A stretch of 64,000 nt of DNA from Amblyornis subalaris (taxonomy: Eukaryota > Chordata > Aves > Passeriformes > Ptilonorhynchidae): NCBI GenBank assembly GCA_018881555.1, contig JACAXG010000231.1, positions 1-64,000 on the forward strand, read 5' to 3'. Below the pieces are notes generated by a model. The model worked only from the letters and a program-made list of their open reading frames with translations, had not been told where the DNA came from and did no database searches. Shown one piece after another: positions 24,321 through 36,357 of this stretch (position 1 is its first letter; every line of letters begins with the position of its first letter). The translations under genes and the position numbers were made by a program.

Positions 24321-27300
24321 GTGAGTGAATGAAAAAATGCAAATTTTCATGAGTGACAGTGTATGCTGAATAAAGCAGATTTAGAAGGGAGCTGTTATTT
24401 TGCCTATTATTTTTATAAGTTCTTATTATCCNTGGTTTCATGCTATGAAGGTGTGGNTATAGAAAACAGAAGGTCATAAAGATGTTTCTTGGTGAAGTAT
24501 ATTGCACTTTCTCATCTGTAACATAAGAATTTTGCAAAGTACTGAGTGCCTTGTTCATTGAGATTGGAAATGGAAAACAATGGTATGATCTTTCTTTTAA
24601 CTATTTTTTTCCAAGTTTTAGCAAGACCATACCAGCAGTACAAAACTTAGCTATGATTGTGGTAGATACGATTGGTGGAAAAGGTACAATTAAAAGACAA
24701 AACAAGGCTGGAAAATTAGCTTATATATATGTAGACTAAAAAGAGAGAAGGGTAGTTTTGCGGTGTAGTTGTAGATGTGTTGAAAAGATGCAGCGCTTGT
24801 AGAAGATATTTTGTGAACTTTAAAAATAAATATACAAAGTACACATTCCTCCATATTTNGGGAAGGTAAAAAAGTTGCTTGCCATAGATTTAGAGATCAA
24901 CCGAAAGGGAGTTTTCAGTTTTGCAATTTTCCTAAACAGCAGTTATAGATGTATGTATATTTGAGTCTTATTTTTCAATATTTATGCTCTTTCAAGCTTA
25001 CTAAGTGGAGTAAAAAGTAGCAAATAGGTAACTGTTAATGGTTGCCTTCCTTCTCTGGTTCCCGGATATTTCAGCAGATGAGGTGTTCTACAGGAAATAG
25101 ATGCTNGAACTGTCTCAATAAGACACTACTCTTGGCAAGAATAGCTGTTACCCTGTGGCATATTTCTGCTATGCAAAGTAGTTTTAAAAATTAATTATCA
25201 ATAAACTATATAAAAATAAGTGTTTATAATTTGAAAAAATAACATTCTAAAAATGGAGGTTGCATTTTTGTTTTAAGTAATATCTAATCAAGATAAAACT
25301 TTATGCTGAAGAGAATATTGTGGAGCACAGTAAATTTTGGAGAATTATCTGGGACAAGATCTGTTTGGGTTACTGTGATATGCACTNGACTACTTAAATT
25401 CAGGGTCGTCAATACAGAACAACTATAATTTTTCTGAATATATAACATCCTAAATTGGGAGATATGAGTTTTAAGATTTTTTATTACACACATTAATGTT
25501 ATATTTCAAATATAATTAAATGAGTGCATGAGTAATTTGGAAAGGCAATACAATGTACAGGGCATGTAACTGTTTTGTTACTTTTATCAGGTAAATGTGT
25601 AGTATGCCTTTAAATACTAGTACCTTATGAGATAATGTTAGACAATTTCTGTTTTGTTTCAGATTAGAAGAGAATCTGAACTTTTAGGTCCAGATTTTTT
25701 TTTTCTTTATTGCAGTGCTACAATTGTGTATCATGCAAAATATCACAATTCTAAATCAAGTGAGATGTGTTACTAGGCATAACAGCAATGGGTTGAGGAA
25801 GTTCTGACTCCCACACATGGCTACTGCTTCTACTGCTTTGTGTTTCCTTACTGGTGTTTAAAATTCTGATATATTCTGAAAGGATTTCCCAGTAAGAGTT
25901 TTCGCTGTAATGATAAATTTTGTTGGAGTTTTTTGATTTGTTTTTTTAATATATAGTTGTTTTGAATTAATCAATTAGAAATCTCCCTAGTCTCCTCCAA
26001 AAGCTAGATAATACTTGATTTAGTTTTGATTTGACCTTTGTCTGAAATATTAAAAAGTTATATTTATGATGAGGTAGACTGACAGCAGACTATTTAGAAA
26101 GAGCCGGTTTGAAACAAGAAGAAAAAGTCTTGTTTTAAATAGAAAAGTATATCAAAATCTTTTTGCCTACTTTTGCAACTGATTTTTTCCTGTTCATAAG
26201 TCTCCATATCTAAGTTAAATAGTAAGATGTTTGTGTTATGCTGTCATCAAGAAGAGATCTTGCTTTTCCCATCAGATGATGAAGATACAGTTGAATGAAT
26301 CATTCTGAAAGGTCATGGGTTTATTTTCAAGTATTCCTTCAGGAATTTTCCTTGGAACCTGGGGATATCCTAATTTTGGAGACCTGTCTTCAGTTTGAAT
26401 GAGTTTTTTGCTCATTTTACTCTGATTTTGTATTTTACAAGCTACTGCAGAATAGTTGCAGCCAGCCAAAACAGCTAGTGAATTGACAACCACAGGGAAG
26501 AATGTGAGCCATATAATACATTTTTTCCCTGAGATGAATCTTAGAAGTAATTTTTTCATTGAAAGNGATCTGAGAAGCAGCAAACAAAATTGTTAGCAAA
26601 AAGGGTTGCTTGAATGGCTGTTAGATGTTTGAGCTCAATTTTTATACTCTGAGTATACACCTCTGTGTATCTATCAGTTTCATGACTTTTCTGACAGTAA
26701 CTTAATTTATTGTCTCTAAAAATCGATTTTGTTAAACAAGGTTTTCCTGTAGCTGCTTCATCAAAAAAATCGTCCTCAGAAACCCCATAATCTGTCTGCT
26801 CAAAAGAGCAAGTACTCCATATTTCATAGCAATGAGAACTTTTGCCTTTTGCATAGAACGTTCCAGGCAATTGCTGACATACCAGCAATTTTAAACAATA
26901 TTTATATCTGAGACAATTTTTGACACATTCAAATGTAGTTTCTAAATATTGGTGTCAAAACTTCNTCTTCTGCACCATTCTGATAAAATTTCATGTGATA
27001 GTACATCCCAATACTCAAGGTAGTAGCCAGTTTGTTCTGTAGTTCTATTATGATGCAATAAGTTGAAACATAGAATTTAGTATACATTTGAGTAATAAAA
27101 GAATAATACATTCTTTTTCTAAGCCACAAACCTCTGACAGATAATATAAAGGTTGCATAGATGTTATTTAAGAGCATTAGAAAAGAATAAATATGTTCAT
27201 AAAAAGCATTTAGTTTGTGATATTCCTGTTGAAGGTGTTGATGCTTCAATTCTGTATTTGAAGCATCGGGAGTAATCACACAGCTGTTTAAGTTAAAGTG

Positions 27301-27628
27301 ATATTGTTTATCTAGAACATTAAATAAAGCTAATCTTCATTGCATGGTAATTGTTATAAATACAGTATGCAGTAGATTTTGCTAATAACTCTTCCNTTCC
27401 CATTCATATAAAAATGTTAACTTGAGAAGGTAAATAAAAGTATACAAATTCAAAGATTTTTTAGCTGGAGAATTTTTTAAAAATGGAGAATTTTATACAG
27501 TTNTTGTTTTAATACATTCCGTAATCACATTAAAAATACGTTGTTGTTCCTCTTTGAGGACAGTGGTATGACATATTGTGTATTCAGAATGTGGAAATGA
27601 AAAATGAATCTGTGTCCTTTCATTTTAG
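24321..27628 (+). other. BBS9: BBS9 intron, 3.3 kb
   Basis: The donor is GTGAGT and the acceptor TTTCATTTTAG. It is AT-rich with several single N calls. Minus-strand ORFs at 26272-26888 and 26929-27279 are over 100 codons but low in complexity or interrupted by N. I do not recognise them and treat them as chance. Confidence 0.8.
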
Positions 27629-27769
27629 GAATACCGAGAGTTGCACAGTGTAGCTTCAGTCTGCCTTTGCGGTTAATTTGCTTTCCAGCTCAACCTTCAA
27701 AAGCAGCAAACCACAAGCTAACTATTGATACCAACAAACCTCCCATCAGTTTTGTCACCATTTTTCCGG
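27629..27769 (+). CDS. BBS9: BBS9 exon: platform domain segment
   Basis: This is a phase 1-1 exon of 141 nt, with acceptor TTTCATTTTAG and donor CCGG|GTAGGT. It encodes a split Gly followed by 46 codons: IPRVAQCSFSLPLRLICFPA, then QPSKAANHKLTIDTNKPPIS, then FVTIFP. The IPRV, LPL(K/R)LIC, QPSK and TIDTNK elements align without gaps to human BBS9. This region follows the GAE domain and corresponds to the platform-like fold. Confidence 0.97.
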
Positions 27770-28412
27770 GTAGGTTTTTAAATATGAAATGCGTTAGAGC
27801 TCCCAACAGGAGTTGTTTGTCCATGTGAACTAATGAGGTAATTAAAAGAACTCATGTTAGTATATTTAAAGATATATTTTGAAAGAAATTATGGCATAAT
27901 ATTTCACTGATAGTACACCTGGGGTAGTATACATGCCTCTGGTAGAACTGCAGATTTCTTCACCTGGTATAGCTCTAACTTTTATGTGTGCAGAAAATAA
28001 TTTTACATAAAATTGCTTAAGCGGTGTTGTAATGGGGAAAACATGGGCATTCATTTAAAAAAAGATGATCAGGGCAAAGCAGAAGTGGTAAATGTTGTGT
28101 GTAAGGGGTACAGTTGCTTTGGAGAATGACTTGTGGAGTTTTTGATATATCGGTCTGAAGCTGTGATAGTATTTAATAATTCGTTAATCTTCTTGGACCA
28201 AGAAGACTTGTTCATAATGTTATTTTCTGACGTGCAAACCTGAGCTATGTTTTGTATTCTGGATTCTATGAAAATAGCATGAAGGAGGAATTAGGTGCCA
28301 TTTAGGACTGGAGAAAGAAGAATGAACTGGAGGACTATGGAGTGTAATGTTACAAAAATAATTTTTGCTGTAATTATATGCTCATAATTTGGAAGAGAGA
28401 GGAGGTGGAAGT

Positions 28413-28435
28413 TACCACAGAAATACTCTGTGGTA
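28413..28435. repeat. Hairpin, perfect 9-bp arms
   Basis: TACCACAGA at 28413-28421 pairs exactly with TCTGTGGTA at 28427-28435 across a 5-nt AATAC loop. It is too short for a miRNA precursor, and its role is unknown. Confidence 0.7.
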
Positions 28436-29809
28436 CAATATGGTGTAATCATAAGCAAACAAATAAAAACTGAGGATACGTTACACAAAATGTTTCCATG
28501 CAGGAAACTAATATCATGTTACTATGCACTGGCACACTGAGTGCTGGTTGCTGATATTAAATAAAATATAATGTATATAACTCAAAAGTGTAGAAAAGGC
28601 TATGAATGTTATCTAGGGATTTGAAGAGGAGGATTAAAAGAAAGTGACTCATTTAGCTTAATAAAACACAGGCAGAAAAAGAGAATACAGTTGACTTCAG
28701 TAAATATTTTGTGGCTATATCATGGGTCTAGATGATCGTATTAGCACAAGAAGAAATTAATAAACAGGGCTCATAAAGTGATTGTGAGTAAGTTCAGTCT
28801 GGCAGTGATTAAGTTTTTAAACTTTGGATGACTAAGGTTCTGGAACAGTTTGCTGAGAGCTGTATGGACCAACAACTTTAATGTGGTATCTTTAAGGAGT
28901 AGCTGCATCTCTTTTTGTAAGCTTATATAGTATATTTGTCTGAGAACAGTGATGTAAACTTGGTTGTTGTGTTGATTTTTGTTTGTTTTTTGTAGTATGA
29001 TTCTCTTCACTTTAAGGGTAAATGTAACTTTTTTCTCAACTGGATGTGCTGTGTAGTACGTGAAACACAGCAACTTTTAAAAAAAAGTCTATGTTTTGAG
29101 GTTTTAATAATGGGCTTCCATTATGGCTGAGCAATAATGCTTTCAGAATAGGACGTGGTATTTTATTTTTAACCTAGGGATGCATTGTTGAAAATACAAT
29201 ACAACACATAGGACTAAGAANGCATTAAAATGTTCTGATTTCTGTTCATTCCATTTAGTGATAAAAAAATGTATGCCGTTTATGATGTGATCCGCGAACA
29301 AACTTCGAATTATTGGTGTATGCAATAAAAGTATCTCTTCTCCTCCTTGTTTTGCCTCATTTTTAAGAGAAAAAGTGTGGAAGCAGTGGCAACATGGAAT
29401 AGTTTTTAAAACATGGTATTCTAAAATTAAGCCTCTTAAACTGGTATAATCCACCATATGGAATGAAAAGAAAGGTGGACATATATGGACTTGGCAGAAT
29501 AGCTAGTTTTAGCAAGCTGGATGTTTGTTTTGTCGCTTACTGAAAGCTAAAAAGAGAGTGTGCATTTAAGCATTTTAATGATAATTTCCGCAAGATTTTT
29601 GCNTAAATATCTGAACTAAATGTGACCTTGCATCTGGTAAAAGGTGGTAGTCTTTGGGTTCTACACTAATTGCAGTTCTTTTTAAATGGTACAGACTGAA
29701 CCTCTGGAAAACCTACCTTTTATTCTCAGGCTGGGGAAGAAAAACAGGATGTGGCTTAGCTTCCACCTGTGAATGAAGGGAGAGAATACCAAACTACTGA
29801 TTCTCATTA

Positions 29810-29833
29810 CTTTTGAACCCTAGGGTTCAAAAG
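29810..29833. repeat. Perfect 24-bp palindrome with telomere-like centre
   Basis: CTTTTGAACCCT is followed immediately by its exact reverse complement AGGGTTCAAAAG, with no spacer. The central AACCCT/AGGGTT is one unit of the vertebrate telomere repeat on each side, head to head. It lies about 115 bp upstream of an exon acceptor. A perfect palindrome of this length is unlikely by chance in 64 kb, by my estimate well under one expected. Confidence 0.85.
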
Positions 29834-29949
29834 GGAAACAATCTCATTCATTTGCTTGTGCAAAGGTTGATATAGTCCTGTCTGTGGATTGAGATTTGCT
29901 GAATGCCAGTGTCAAATTACAGAAAACTGTATTTAACTTTCTTTTTTAG

Positions 29950-30045
29950 ACTTTGTTGATCCGTCTGAGGGTGACCAGGCAAATGCTCTGGGATTTCAGT
30001 TTTTAACTGGTTCAAAAACCACTCTTCTTGCTTCAAAAACATCAC
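29950..30045 (+). CDS. BBS9: BBS9 exon: platform domain, second part
   Basis: This is a phase 1-1 exon of 96 nt, with acceptor TTTCTTTTTTAG and donor TCAC|GTAAGT. After a split Asp codon it encodes 31 codons, FVDPSEGDQANALGFQFLTG then SKTTLLASKTS. The pattern of an acidic loop (SEGDQ), then GF.FL, then LASKTS matches human BBS9. The residue at the upstream junction is Asp here, whereas I recall Gly in human. Confidence 0.96.
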
Positions 30046-33000
30046 GTAAGTATTAATGTAAAAGAGGCATGCTCATCTGTTCAAAATGAGATCATACAAA
30101 GAGGGATAATCGGTGTTTGTGAATTAACACAAGAGTTTCAAAGTGTTAACCGATGGCTTCTTACCTCCTCCCAAGTACGAAGTTGTATAACAAAACAAAA
30201 AGTCATACTCAAAATATGGTACACTACAATGGCAGTTCTCTGAAGCAGTTGGATCTTCTTAAAGTTTTTAGCAACATTTTTATTCACAGACAAATGCTGT
30301 CATTATAATAATAGAAAAACCCCTCCTCTTTTCTCAAAGGAATTTCAACATCTGTGTTTAGAATTAGTCACCTACTGAAATTTTTGAAAGGGATTAAAAA
30401 GCAAGTTTCTAACTTTCCACTGACTTTCGGTAATCCTTAATTTAAATTAGGCAGCAGACCCTACTTGCTTCTCTACATCTAAGTAAATGCCTGTCTCTTA
30501 TCTTTAGATGCCTGTATATCTTTGTAGGTATAGGATTAGGGATTCAAGATCCTCCCTGTTATATTTATGGAGTCTATGAATATACATACAGATATGCTGT
30601 TACGTGGTCCAGTGTCTTTTGTATAGAGCAGTTTGTGAATTAAATAGTCCTGTTCCAACTACCTGAAGTTGTGCTCTTTCAAAGAGATTGGTTCTCTTAA
30701 TTTTCAAGAGTTTATGGTCTTGCTCTGTACAACTGCTCAACTCGCTAAACTCTTTCTTGGCGTATGCCTTGGAACCAAATCAGTTCAATTGTGTTTAGCA
30801 TTTTCCATGCCAGCAGAGCACAAAGTCTTCATTTAACACAGCAGACTTCAAATTGAAAAGCTAGGATAGGTATTGTGCATTGCAGAGTTCAGTTGGAACA
30901 CTGTGTGAATGCTTTGTGAAAACTGCTTTGAGTGAAAAATCACGATTTGGTTTGTTGATGTGAAATTTTTTCAACACAAAGATAATCTGCTGTACTGTTT
31001 TCAGAAATCTATATTCATGATGGGATATATAAATATTGATGGGGTCAGCTGTGAGGTATGAAATAATATTTAATACCTTTCCAAATATAACCATGTGTAT
31101 TGTTTTTTGTGTGCATTATTTACATGCTGTTTTATTGTTACTTTGTTTTTAAGATTTCTTTGAATAGTAGATCTTGAACAGTTTTAACTAACTAAACATG
31201 CAGTGATAGTTTTTAAAAACTAAAGAATTCAAGGGATTTCTTAACTTTTTCCTGGGTTGCAGTTTAAGTCTTTGATTTGGACTTTGCTAAGTCTGATGCT
31301 GTAAAGACAAACTTGTGTCTATGTAATGAATGTATTTTAGTTTCTACTGAAGCTATAACTTTTAATCCCACACACCCCTACCCCCAATCCTCAATCTTTT
31401 CCTCTCAAGTTTGTTTATTCACTAGCTAGGAATGACGCTTGCAGTCTTAGAATAAACTTTCCCACACTGCTTTACTTGTGAAGTTCACTTTACAAAGGAG
31501 ATTCACAATATCTGTTTCTCTTAGTGTAGCTACTCATTTATTGTGTGGCAATCCTAACTTTAGAAAACAAATGAGTAGTATGTCACTTTCTATGTTAGCA
31601 GCCTGTTTCCAGCATCTACTTCATGCATTGGATTGGGTTGGTTAGAGAAGGTCCTAGGGGTAATTTGCTTATTTGAAATGTTACCTAACTAAAACTTATT
31701 TTAAAAAAAAAATTTGTAAAAAGTCTGATACTCAAGCATAATTCAGAATATTTTTATGAGCAGAGGCTATTGATAATACAAAAGCATAGTTTGGTAGAAT
31801 GTCATGATACTAAAATGATTGTGCTTGAGTGAACAGATCTTTTGTGGAACTAATGAATATAGATGAAATTACGTATTATTTTGTAGGTCCTTACTCTGCT
31901 ATCTAAGTTAACTCTGAGCTTATACTTTGTAAAAGTGCTTATGCAACATTATCATTGAGGAAATGTTCTNCAAAAAGAAACTTATATGTGTAGATCAATT
32001 TTGACTAAAGTAGCGGTGTTTCAGAAAAGCAAAAGAAGTTTTTAAGATCAAGCCTTATTTCAGGTTTTCTATGAGAGAAGTTTATCTTGGACAATGCAAG
32101 AAGACCTCTTTTTCCATATCCCTAATCAAATGGACCTTAAGTTCTGAATGGGAAAAGCTGCATGTAGAAATGGAGGTCTTCAGGTTCGGTTGGAATTTAC
32201 TGCTGAAGCTGCAAACAGGAACGACATCTTTTTTCACGTTAGTTTTTAATTGTATTAGCTAATCCATTTTGAACAGTGTAGTAATTGAAGCTATTACTTC
32301 AGCCTGTCAAGATTGCTGCAAACAAGCCCAGCCTGAAGTACGTCTTGACAGAAAATACATACTAAAAGGTAGCTTGCCCCAGCTAGATTAAGATTTTAAG
32401 GGCTGTTTTTNGCTGAAATTTTTAAAACTGTCTTTTACTCAAAGTGTAAAGAAGGCTTGACCGTGGCTGGGTTTTTTTTCTTCTCATGTGGGTTTCCTAG
32501 CTGAGAAGTGAACTGAATCTTCTAAACTTTCTCCTGCAGAGCAGTCCTTCCTACTGCAGGTTGTGCTAGCTGGACAACCTGTTATAGAGTTGTCCTATTT
32601 AATCTATTGGTGCTCCTCAGTCTCCTGCTTTCGTGATTGAGAATTTTCTGAAAATCTGTTGTAATTTTCTGTGATGGATCTTATTTTAACAGAAAGCTAA
32701 TACAAGTTGGTTAACCGTCATAAAATCATGGGATGAAGAGAAGCACGGTTATTTCTATTTTTTTTCACTGTATTTCTGTTTAAAGCATGTGTTTAGTACA
32801 ACTAGAGATTCTCAGTTTTGCAACATTTCTAAACTAATTTGTCTTTATTGAGAGTTGGAAGATCACGTAAAGCAAATGGTTGCAATGTTCTCTACTCAGG
32901 CCGTGGTAAAATTAGATTGTGTTTGTATTGACCAACAAACAGTGTATGGAAACTAAATGTGCCTTTTGGAGGAAATTAGTTTTGTCCATTTTAAACCATT

Positions 33001-34542
33001 AATGTATTAGATATGTCAATTATAAATGGAATGACTGTTGATTTGGCTTGAAAACATCTGAGCTAATTTCCGTCAAGGAAAAATCACTTAAGGCAAAGCA
33101 TGATGATACATCCAAGTAAGTCCAGCCATTAGATTGTGAGTGTTTAAAAAATGGCTATTAGGTTGAATGCTATCTTTAGCAGATGGTGTTCTTTTCTTTA
33201 ACAAGCATGTTTTTAAATAAAACTTGCTTCTTTCCTGTTACACTGTAAACAGAATTTGTCATTCTGTATTCAGTGAAATACATATCCTGGGAATGATGCC
33301 AGTGGTAATGTCAAACAATCTTGAATTACTAATGTTGAGAAAATTTTAAAGAAGTACATTCAAGTTCTAAAGAATTCTGGTTAATTTGATTTACTGTGGA
33401 CCTTTTTAACAAGAGCAAAAGAAAAAAGAACTATTTTCTATCAAATCCTCATAGCTACCTTTCTATCTATCCTTTTTTTATTAGTTATTGTCAAATGTGT
33501 AATGAAAAGACGTAAGGAACTGATGTTTGAAAATGCTTTATCTGAAAAAATTAAAGTTAAAAGACTGCTGTGATTTTTCATAATGTTTTTCTNTCAACCT
33601 TTAATTAATTCTAATTTCCTAGAAGCTGGATAGAGGATTATACAAATGTGAACTAAAAATAAAATCTCATTCCACTAGCCTGATACTTTGAAATTTACTA
33701 AAATCTGATAAGTTAAGTGAATTTGCTGGGACAGATAATGCTAACTAACAAGATGTGTTTCTTTCANTTCGGTTTATATTAACACTTTTATTTCTACACT
33801 AAGCTATTTTTACAAAGTCATAGTGTGTAAATGGATAAGAATCACCTTCTACTAATATTAGTTGTATCTAGAGTGAAGCACAGCACTATCAAAACTGAAT
33901 ATTGTTGTCTATGACTTGTTAAGGTAATAATTTTCCTACTAGAAGTTATTCTAGGAAGTGGAGATATAATAAAAATTATATTGAGTGTATTATCTAAGAA
34001 CTCAATAACTGTTTCCAAAAGACATTCAAGATTTTAGGTGGATTGGAGATGGTTTGTTACCTCTGTTATCAGATGCTTAAGGTGCTGTGCTTCCATCACA
34101 GTCTCAGGTGAAGTGAGCCTGATTCTGCCTCCAACACTGAGAAAAGCTCACTAGGGTTGTGTTATGGCAGAGAATTGTAGACAGCCTTTTGGTATGCCTT
34201 AGTACCTTCCAGTAATTCTCTTATTTCCTTATTGTGGTAGTTCTTCATAGCTCTTTTTTTTTCCTTCATGAACAGGCCCATGCTCTGAAGTAAGAGTCTT
34301 GTGCTACAAAATTGCCTGGTGAAATTAGGATAAAAGGGATAGGGATATCCAGGACTGACATCAATAAAATATAAGGATTGCTTTAACACCAGTGAACGTA
34401 CATCTCTTTAAGAAAACCTCATGCAGACTTTGGATACAGTTAACAAGTTCAATTTAGTGTGTTAGCTGAACTATGTTGTATAGTGAATGTATGTGGCTGA
34501 ACTGTGTGTTTATTAGTCTTGTCTTTGTTCTCGTACTCAAAG
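30046..34542 (+). other. BBS9: BBS9 intron, 4.5 kb
   Basis: This is the longest complete intron in the window, with donor GTAAGT and acceptor TCTCGTACTCAAAG. It is AT-rich with scattered N calls, a C-rich patch near 31368-31385 and short chance ORFs. No gene, RNA or transposon was recognised. Confidence 0.85.
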
Positions 34543-34715
34543 AACGATACCGGATTCAGAGTGATCAGTTAGAAGACCTTTGGCTGATCATGAAAGAGCT
34601 CACACACCGACTAGAAGAACATTTCAAGAAGCAGAACTGCAAAGATTTTGCATGTACCTTTTCCGGTTCAATCCCCCTGCAAGAATATTTTGAACTAATT
34701 GATCGACATTTTGAG
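34543..34715 (+). CDS. BBS9: BBS9 exon: helical region with IPLQEYFELID motif
   Basis: The acceptor is TCTCGTACTCAAAG and the donor TGAG|GTATGG. The exon completes a split Gln codon, encodes 57 codons and ends in phase 0. The peptide runs RYRIQSDQLEDLWLIMKEL, then an amphipathic stretch (THRLEEHFKKQNCKDFACTF), then SGSIPLQEYFELIDRHFE. The SIPLQEYFELID block is essentially identical to human and is the strongest single piece of evidence for BBS9 in the window. Confidence 0.98.
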
Positions 34716-35887
34716 GTATGGTACATGATATATGAATTGTTAATGGTCTGCTAGTTTAAAATTGTATATTAGTGCAATGATTAATCAGATTGTAACTGTA
34801 GCTATCACAGGCATTTGGCTTTCAGAAAATAGAGAGTTGTATCTAAGGGAAAGTCCCTTTAGATTTTAAAAAACTGCCCTTGTAGAAGTAGCATTGGAGG
34901 TTCAAGGAAGTTTGCCAGACCAGATATAAAAGAAATGTAATTACTTTTTCCTTTTTGGCCATGCAGGTGACAATGAAAAATCTCCAGTAGTTCAGCTAGC
35001 TTGTAGAAATAGCTAATAAAATAAAATATATGCATTTTTTCTCCCACACCTTTCCAATAAAAAAAGAGAATAGCTATTTGAAAATTTCTGTTAAACTCAT
35101 GTATTGGACAAAAGCAGCAACATATGTATGTAAGAATAAGAAAAACTACTGGATTTTCTTTCATGCTGACAAATTTTCTGTGGGGTGGAGCCATCACCAC
35201 ACAGAAAGATGGAAGTTGTAGTTGGGATTTTCTGGGATTTTTTTTAGAGTCAGCCTAGATCTTGGTTTGTATCTCAAGCTCACGAGTAGTTATTCTATTG
35301 TCTTTCAACTAATCTGAAAGTAAAAAAAATGTTGACTTATTAAAGTGACTGATATTGTAGAAATACCTTAAACATAGGCTTCTTTGGATTGTATAACAAG
35401 CTTAAATACATTGAAGTTTGAAATAGAAGTGTGATTTCTGGGATGCTAATTTAGACTCTAATTATGTTGCAACTGGCTATTTTGAAATTTCTGAATTTTT
35501 ACTGTAATTATCTGATCTAAAAAATGTCAGTTGATCTATTAAAGGCATTCTTGTGCTCCCCATCCCTATTAGTTTCAACACACTCTTTTTTGGGCAAATT
35601 TGGGAGAATATATTACCTGAGTTGTCCGTTACCTGAGATATTTATGCATTTTTACAGATTATTGGGGCTGTTGACAATTTGTTTTGATTTCAGTGGCAAA
35701 TGATAATTCTTGAAAATGTTAATAAGCTTTACGAGGAGTGTAAAATATGAAACTGGCATAAATGACATCATATTTGAATAATACACTGTCTCAAAATTTT
35801 TCCTATCCCTCTCCCATTTCATTTAGAATGTGCATACATAATGTATATGACCCTTAACCTGAATTCTTAAAAACTCTTAAATTGCAG
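34716..35887 (+). other. BBS9: BBS9 intron, 1.2 kb
   Basis: The donor is GTATGG and the acceptor TCTTAAATTGCAG. I see nothing beyond AT-rich intron; the minus-strand ORF at 34859-35200 has no recognisable similarity. Confidence 0.85.
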
Positions 35888-36040
35888 CTACGTTTGAATG
35901 CTGAGAAATTTCAGGAGCTGTTGTCTGAAAGGGCTGTACAGTTTCGAGCTATTGAGCGGCGACTGCTGACACGATTCAAAGACAAAACTCCAGCTCCTCT
36001 TCAACATCTGGATACCTTGCTAGAAGGAACATTCAGAGAG
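35888..36040 (+). CDS. BBS9: BBS9 exon: helical domain, last exon in window
   Basis: This is a phase 0-0 exon of 51 codons, with acceptor TCTTAAATTGCAG and donor AGAG|GTCAGT. It encodes LRLNAEKFQELLSERAVQFR, then AIERRLLTRFKDKTPAPLQH, then LDTLLEGTFRE. The LLSERAVQFRAI and RFKDKTPAPLQHLDTLL blocks are almost unchanged from human. It forms charged alpha-helices and is separated from the previous exon by an intron of only 1172 bp. The following human segment (starting VIALADAVEENQ) was not found in the remaining 28 kb. Confidence 0.98.
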
Positions 36041-36290
36041 GTCAGTACAGTTTATGAGCCTAACTTTTCTTTATCTTGTTGGTAAAACTTAGCTTAAAGC
36101 ATATAAGCTATGCTTTCCTGGTTACATTTACCATCCAAGAGACCAGGAAGCAGTAATTTGTTTAACCTAATAGTCCCTGTAACTTTCCAGATGATTTGCA
36201 ATAGTTTTATTTAATCTGCGACCACAAAATCTTTACTCCTGGGTCACACCAGCTTGACAGCACATCATTCTTTTCTAACTGATGTTGATA

Positions 36291-36357
36291 GTGTAAATAT
36301 TTTATAGTTCATGTGAAAATATTTTATAGTTCATAGCTTGTGTAAATATTTTATGGT
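36291..36357. repeat. Three-copy ~22-bp degenerate tandem repeat
   Basis: Units resembling GTGTAAATATTTTATAGTTC recur three times in a row. The second begins GTGAAAATATTTTATAG, and the third, after an AGCTT insertion, begins GTGTAAATATTTTATGG. This is a minisatellite-like local duplication 250 bp into the last intron. Confidence 0.8.

Larger units (their letters stand above)
27770..29949 (+). other. BBS9: BBS9 intron, 2.2 kb
   Basis: The donor is GTAGGT and the acceptor TTTCTTTTTTAG. It contains two clear inverted repeats, a 9-bp-arm hairpin at 28413-28435 and a perfect 24-bp palindrome at 29810-29833. Otherwise it is unremarkable AT-rich intron. Confidence 0.85.
13562..36040 (+). other. BBS9: BBS9 (PTHB1) gene, internal portion: ten coding exons
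   Basis: BBS9 is a core subunit of the BBSome, the eight-protein coat that works with ARL6/BBS3 and intraflagellar transport to move membrane proteins out of cilia (known for the family). Ten exons splice into one 366-codon frame with no stop: 13562-13743, 17036-17112, 19268-19321, 21162-21264, 22214-22318, 24306-24320, 27629-27769, 29950-30045, 34543-34715 and 35888-36040. All introns are GT-AG and the phases match at every junction. The translation aligns collinearly with human BBS9 as I recall it, from the last propeller strands through the linker helix, GAE sandwich, platform and helical region (roughly residues 335-700 of about 887). The N-terminal propeller exons and the last 180 or so residues are missing because they lie outside the window. 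No frameshift, stop or N interrupts an exon, so the gene looks functional. The identification rests on remembered homology and was not searched. Confidence 0.96.

Noticed and set aside
26272..27279. Minus-strand ORFs of over 100 codons
   Set aside because: They contain N calls, are rich in AT-driven residues, show no recognisable domain and have no splice or promoter context.
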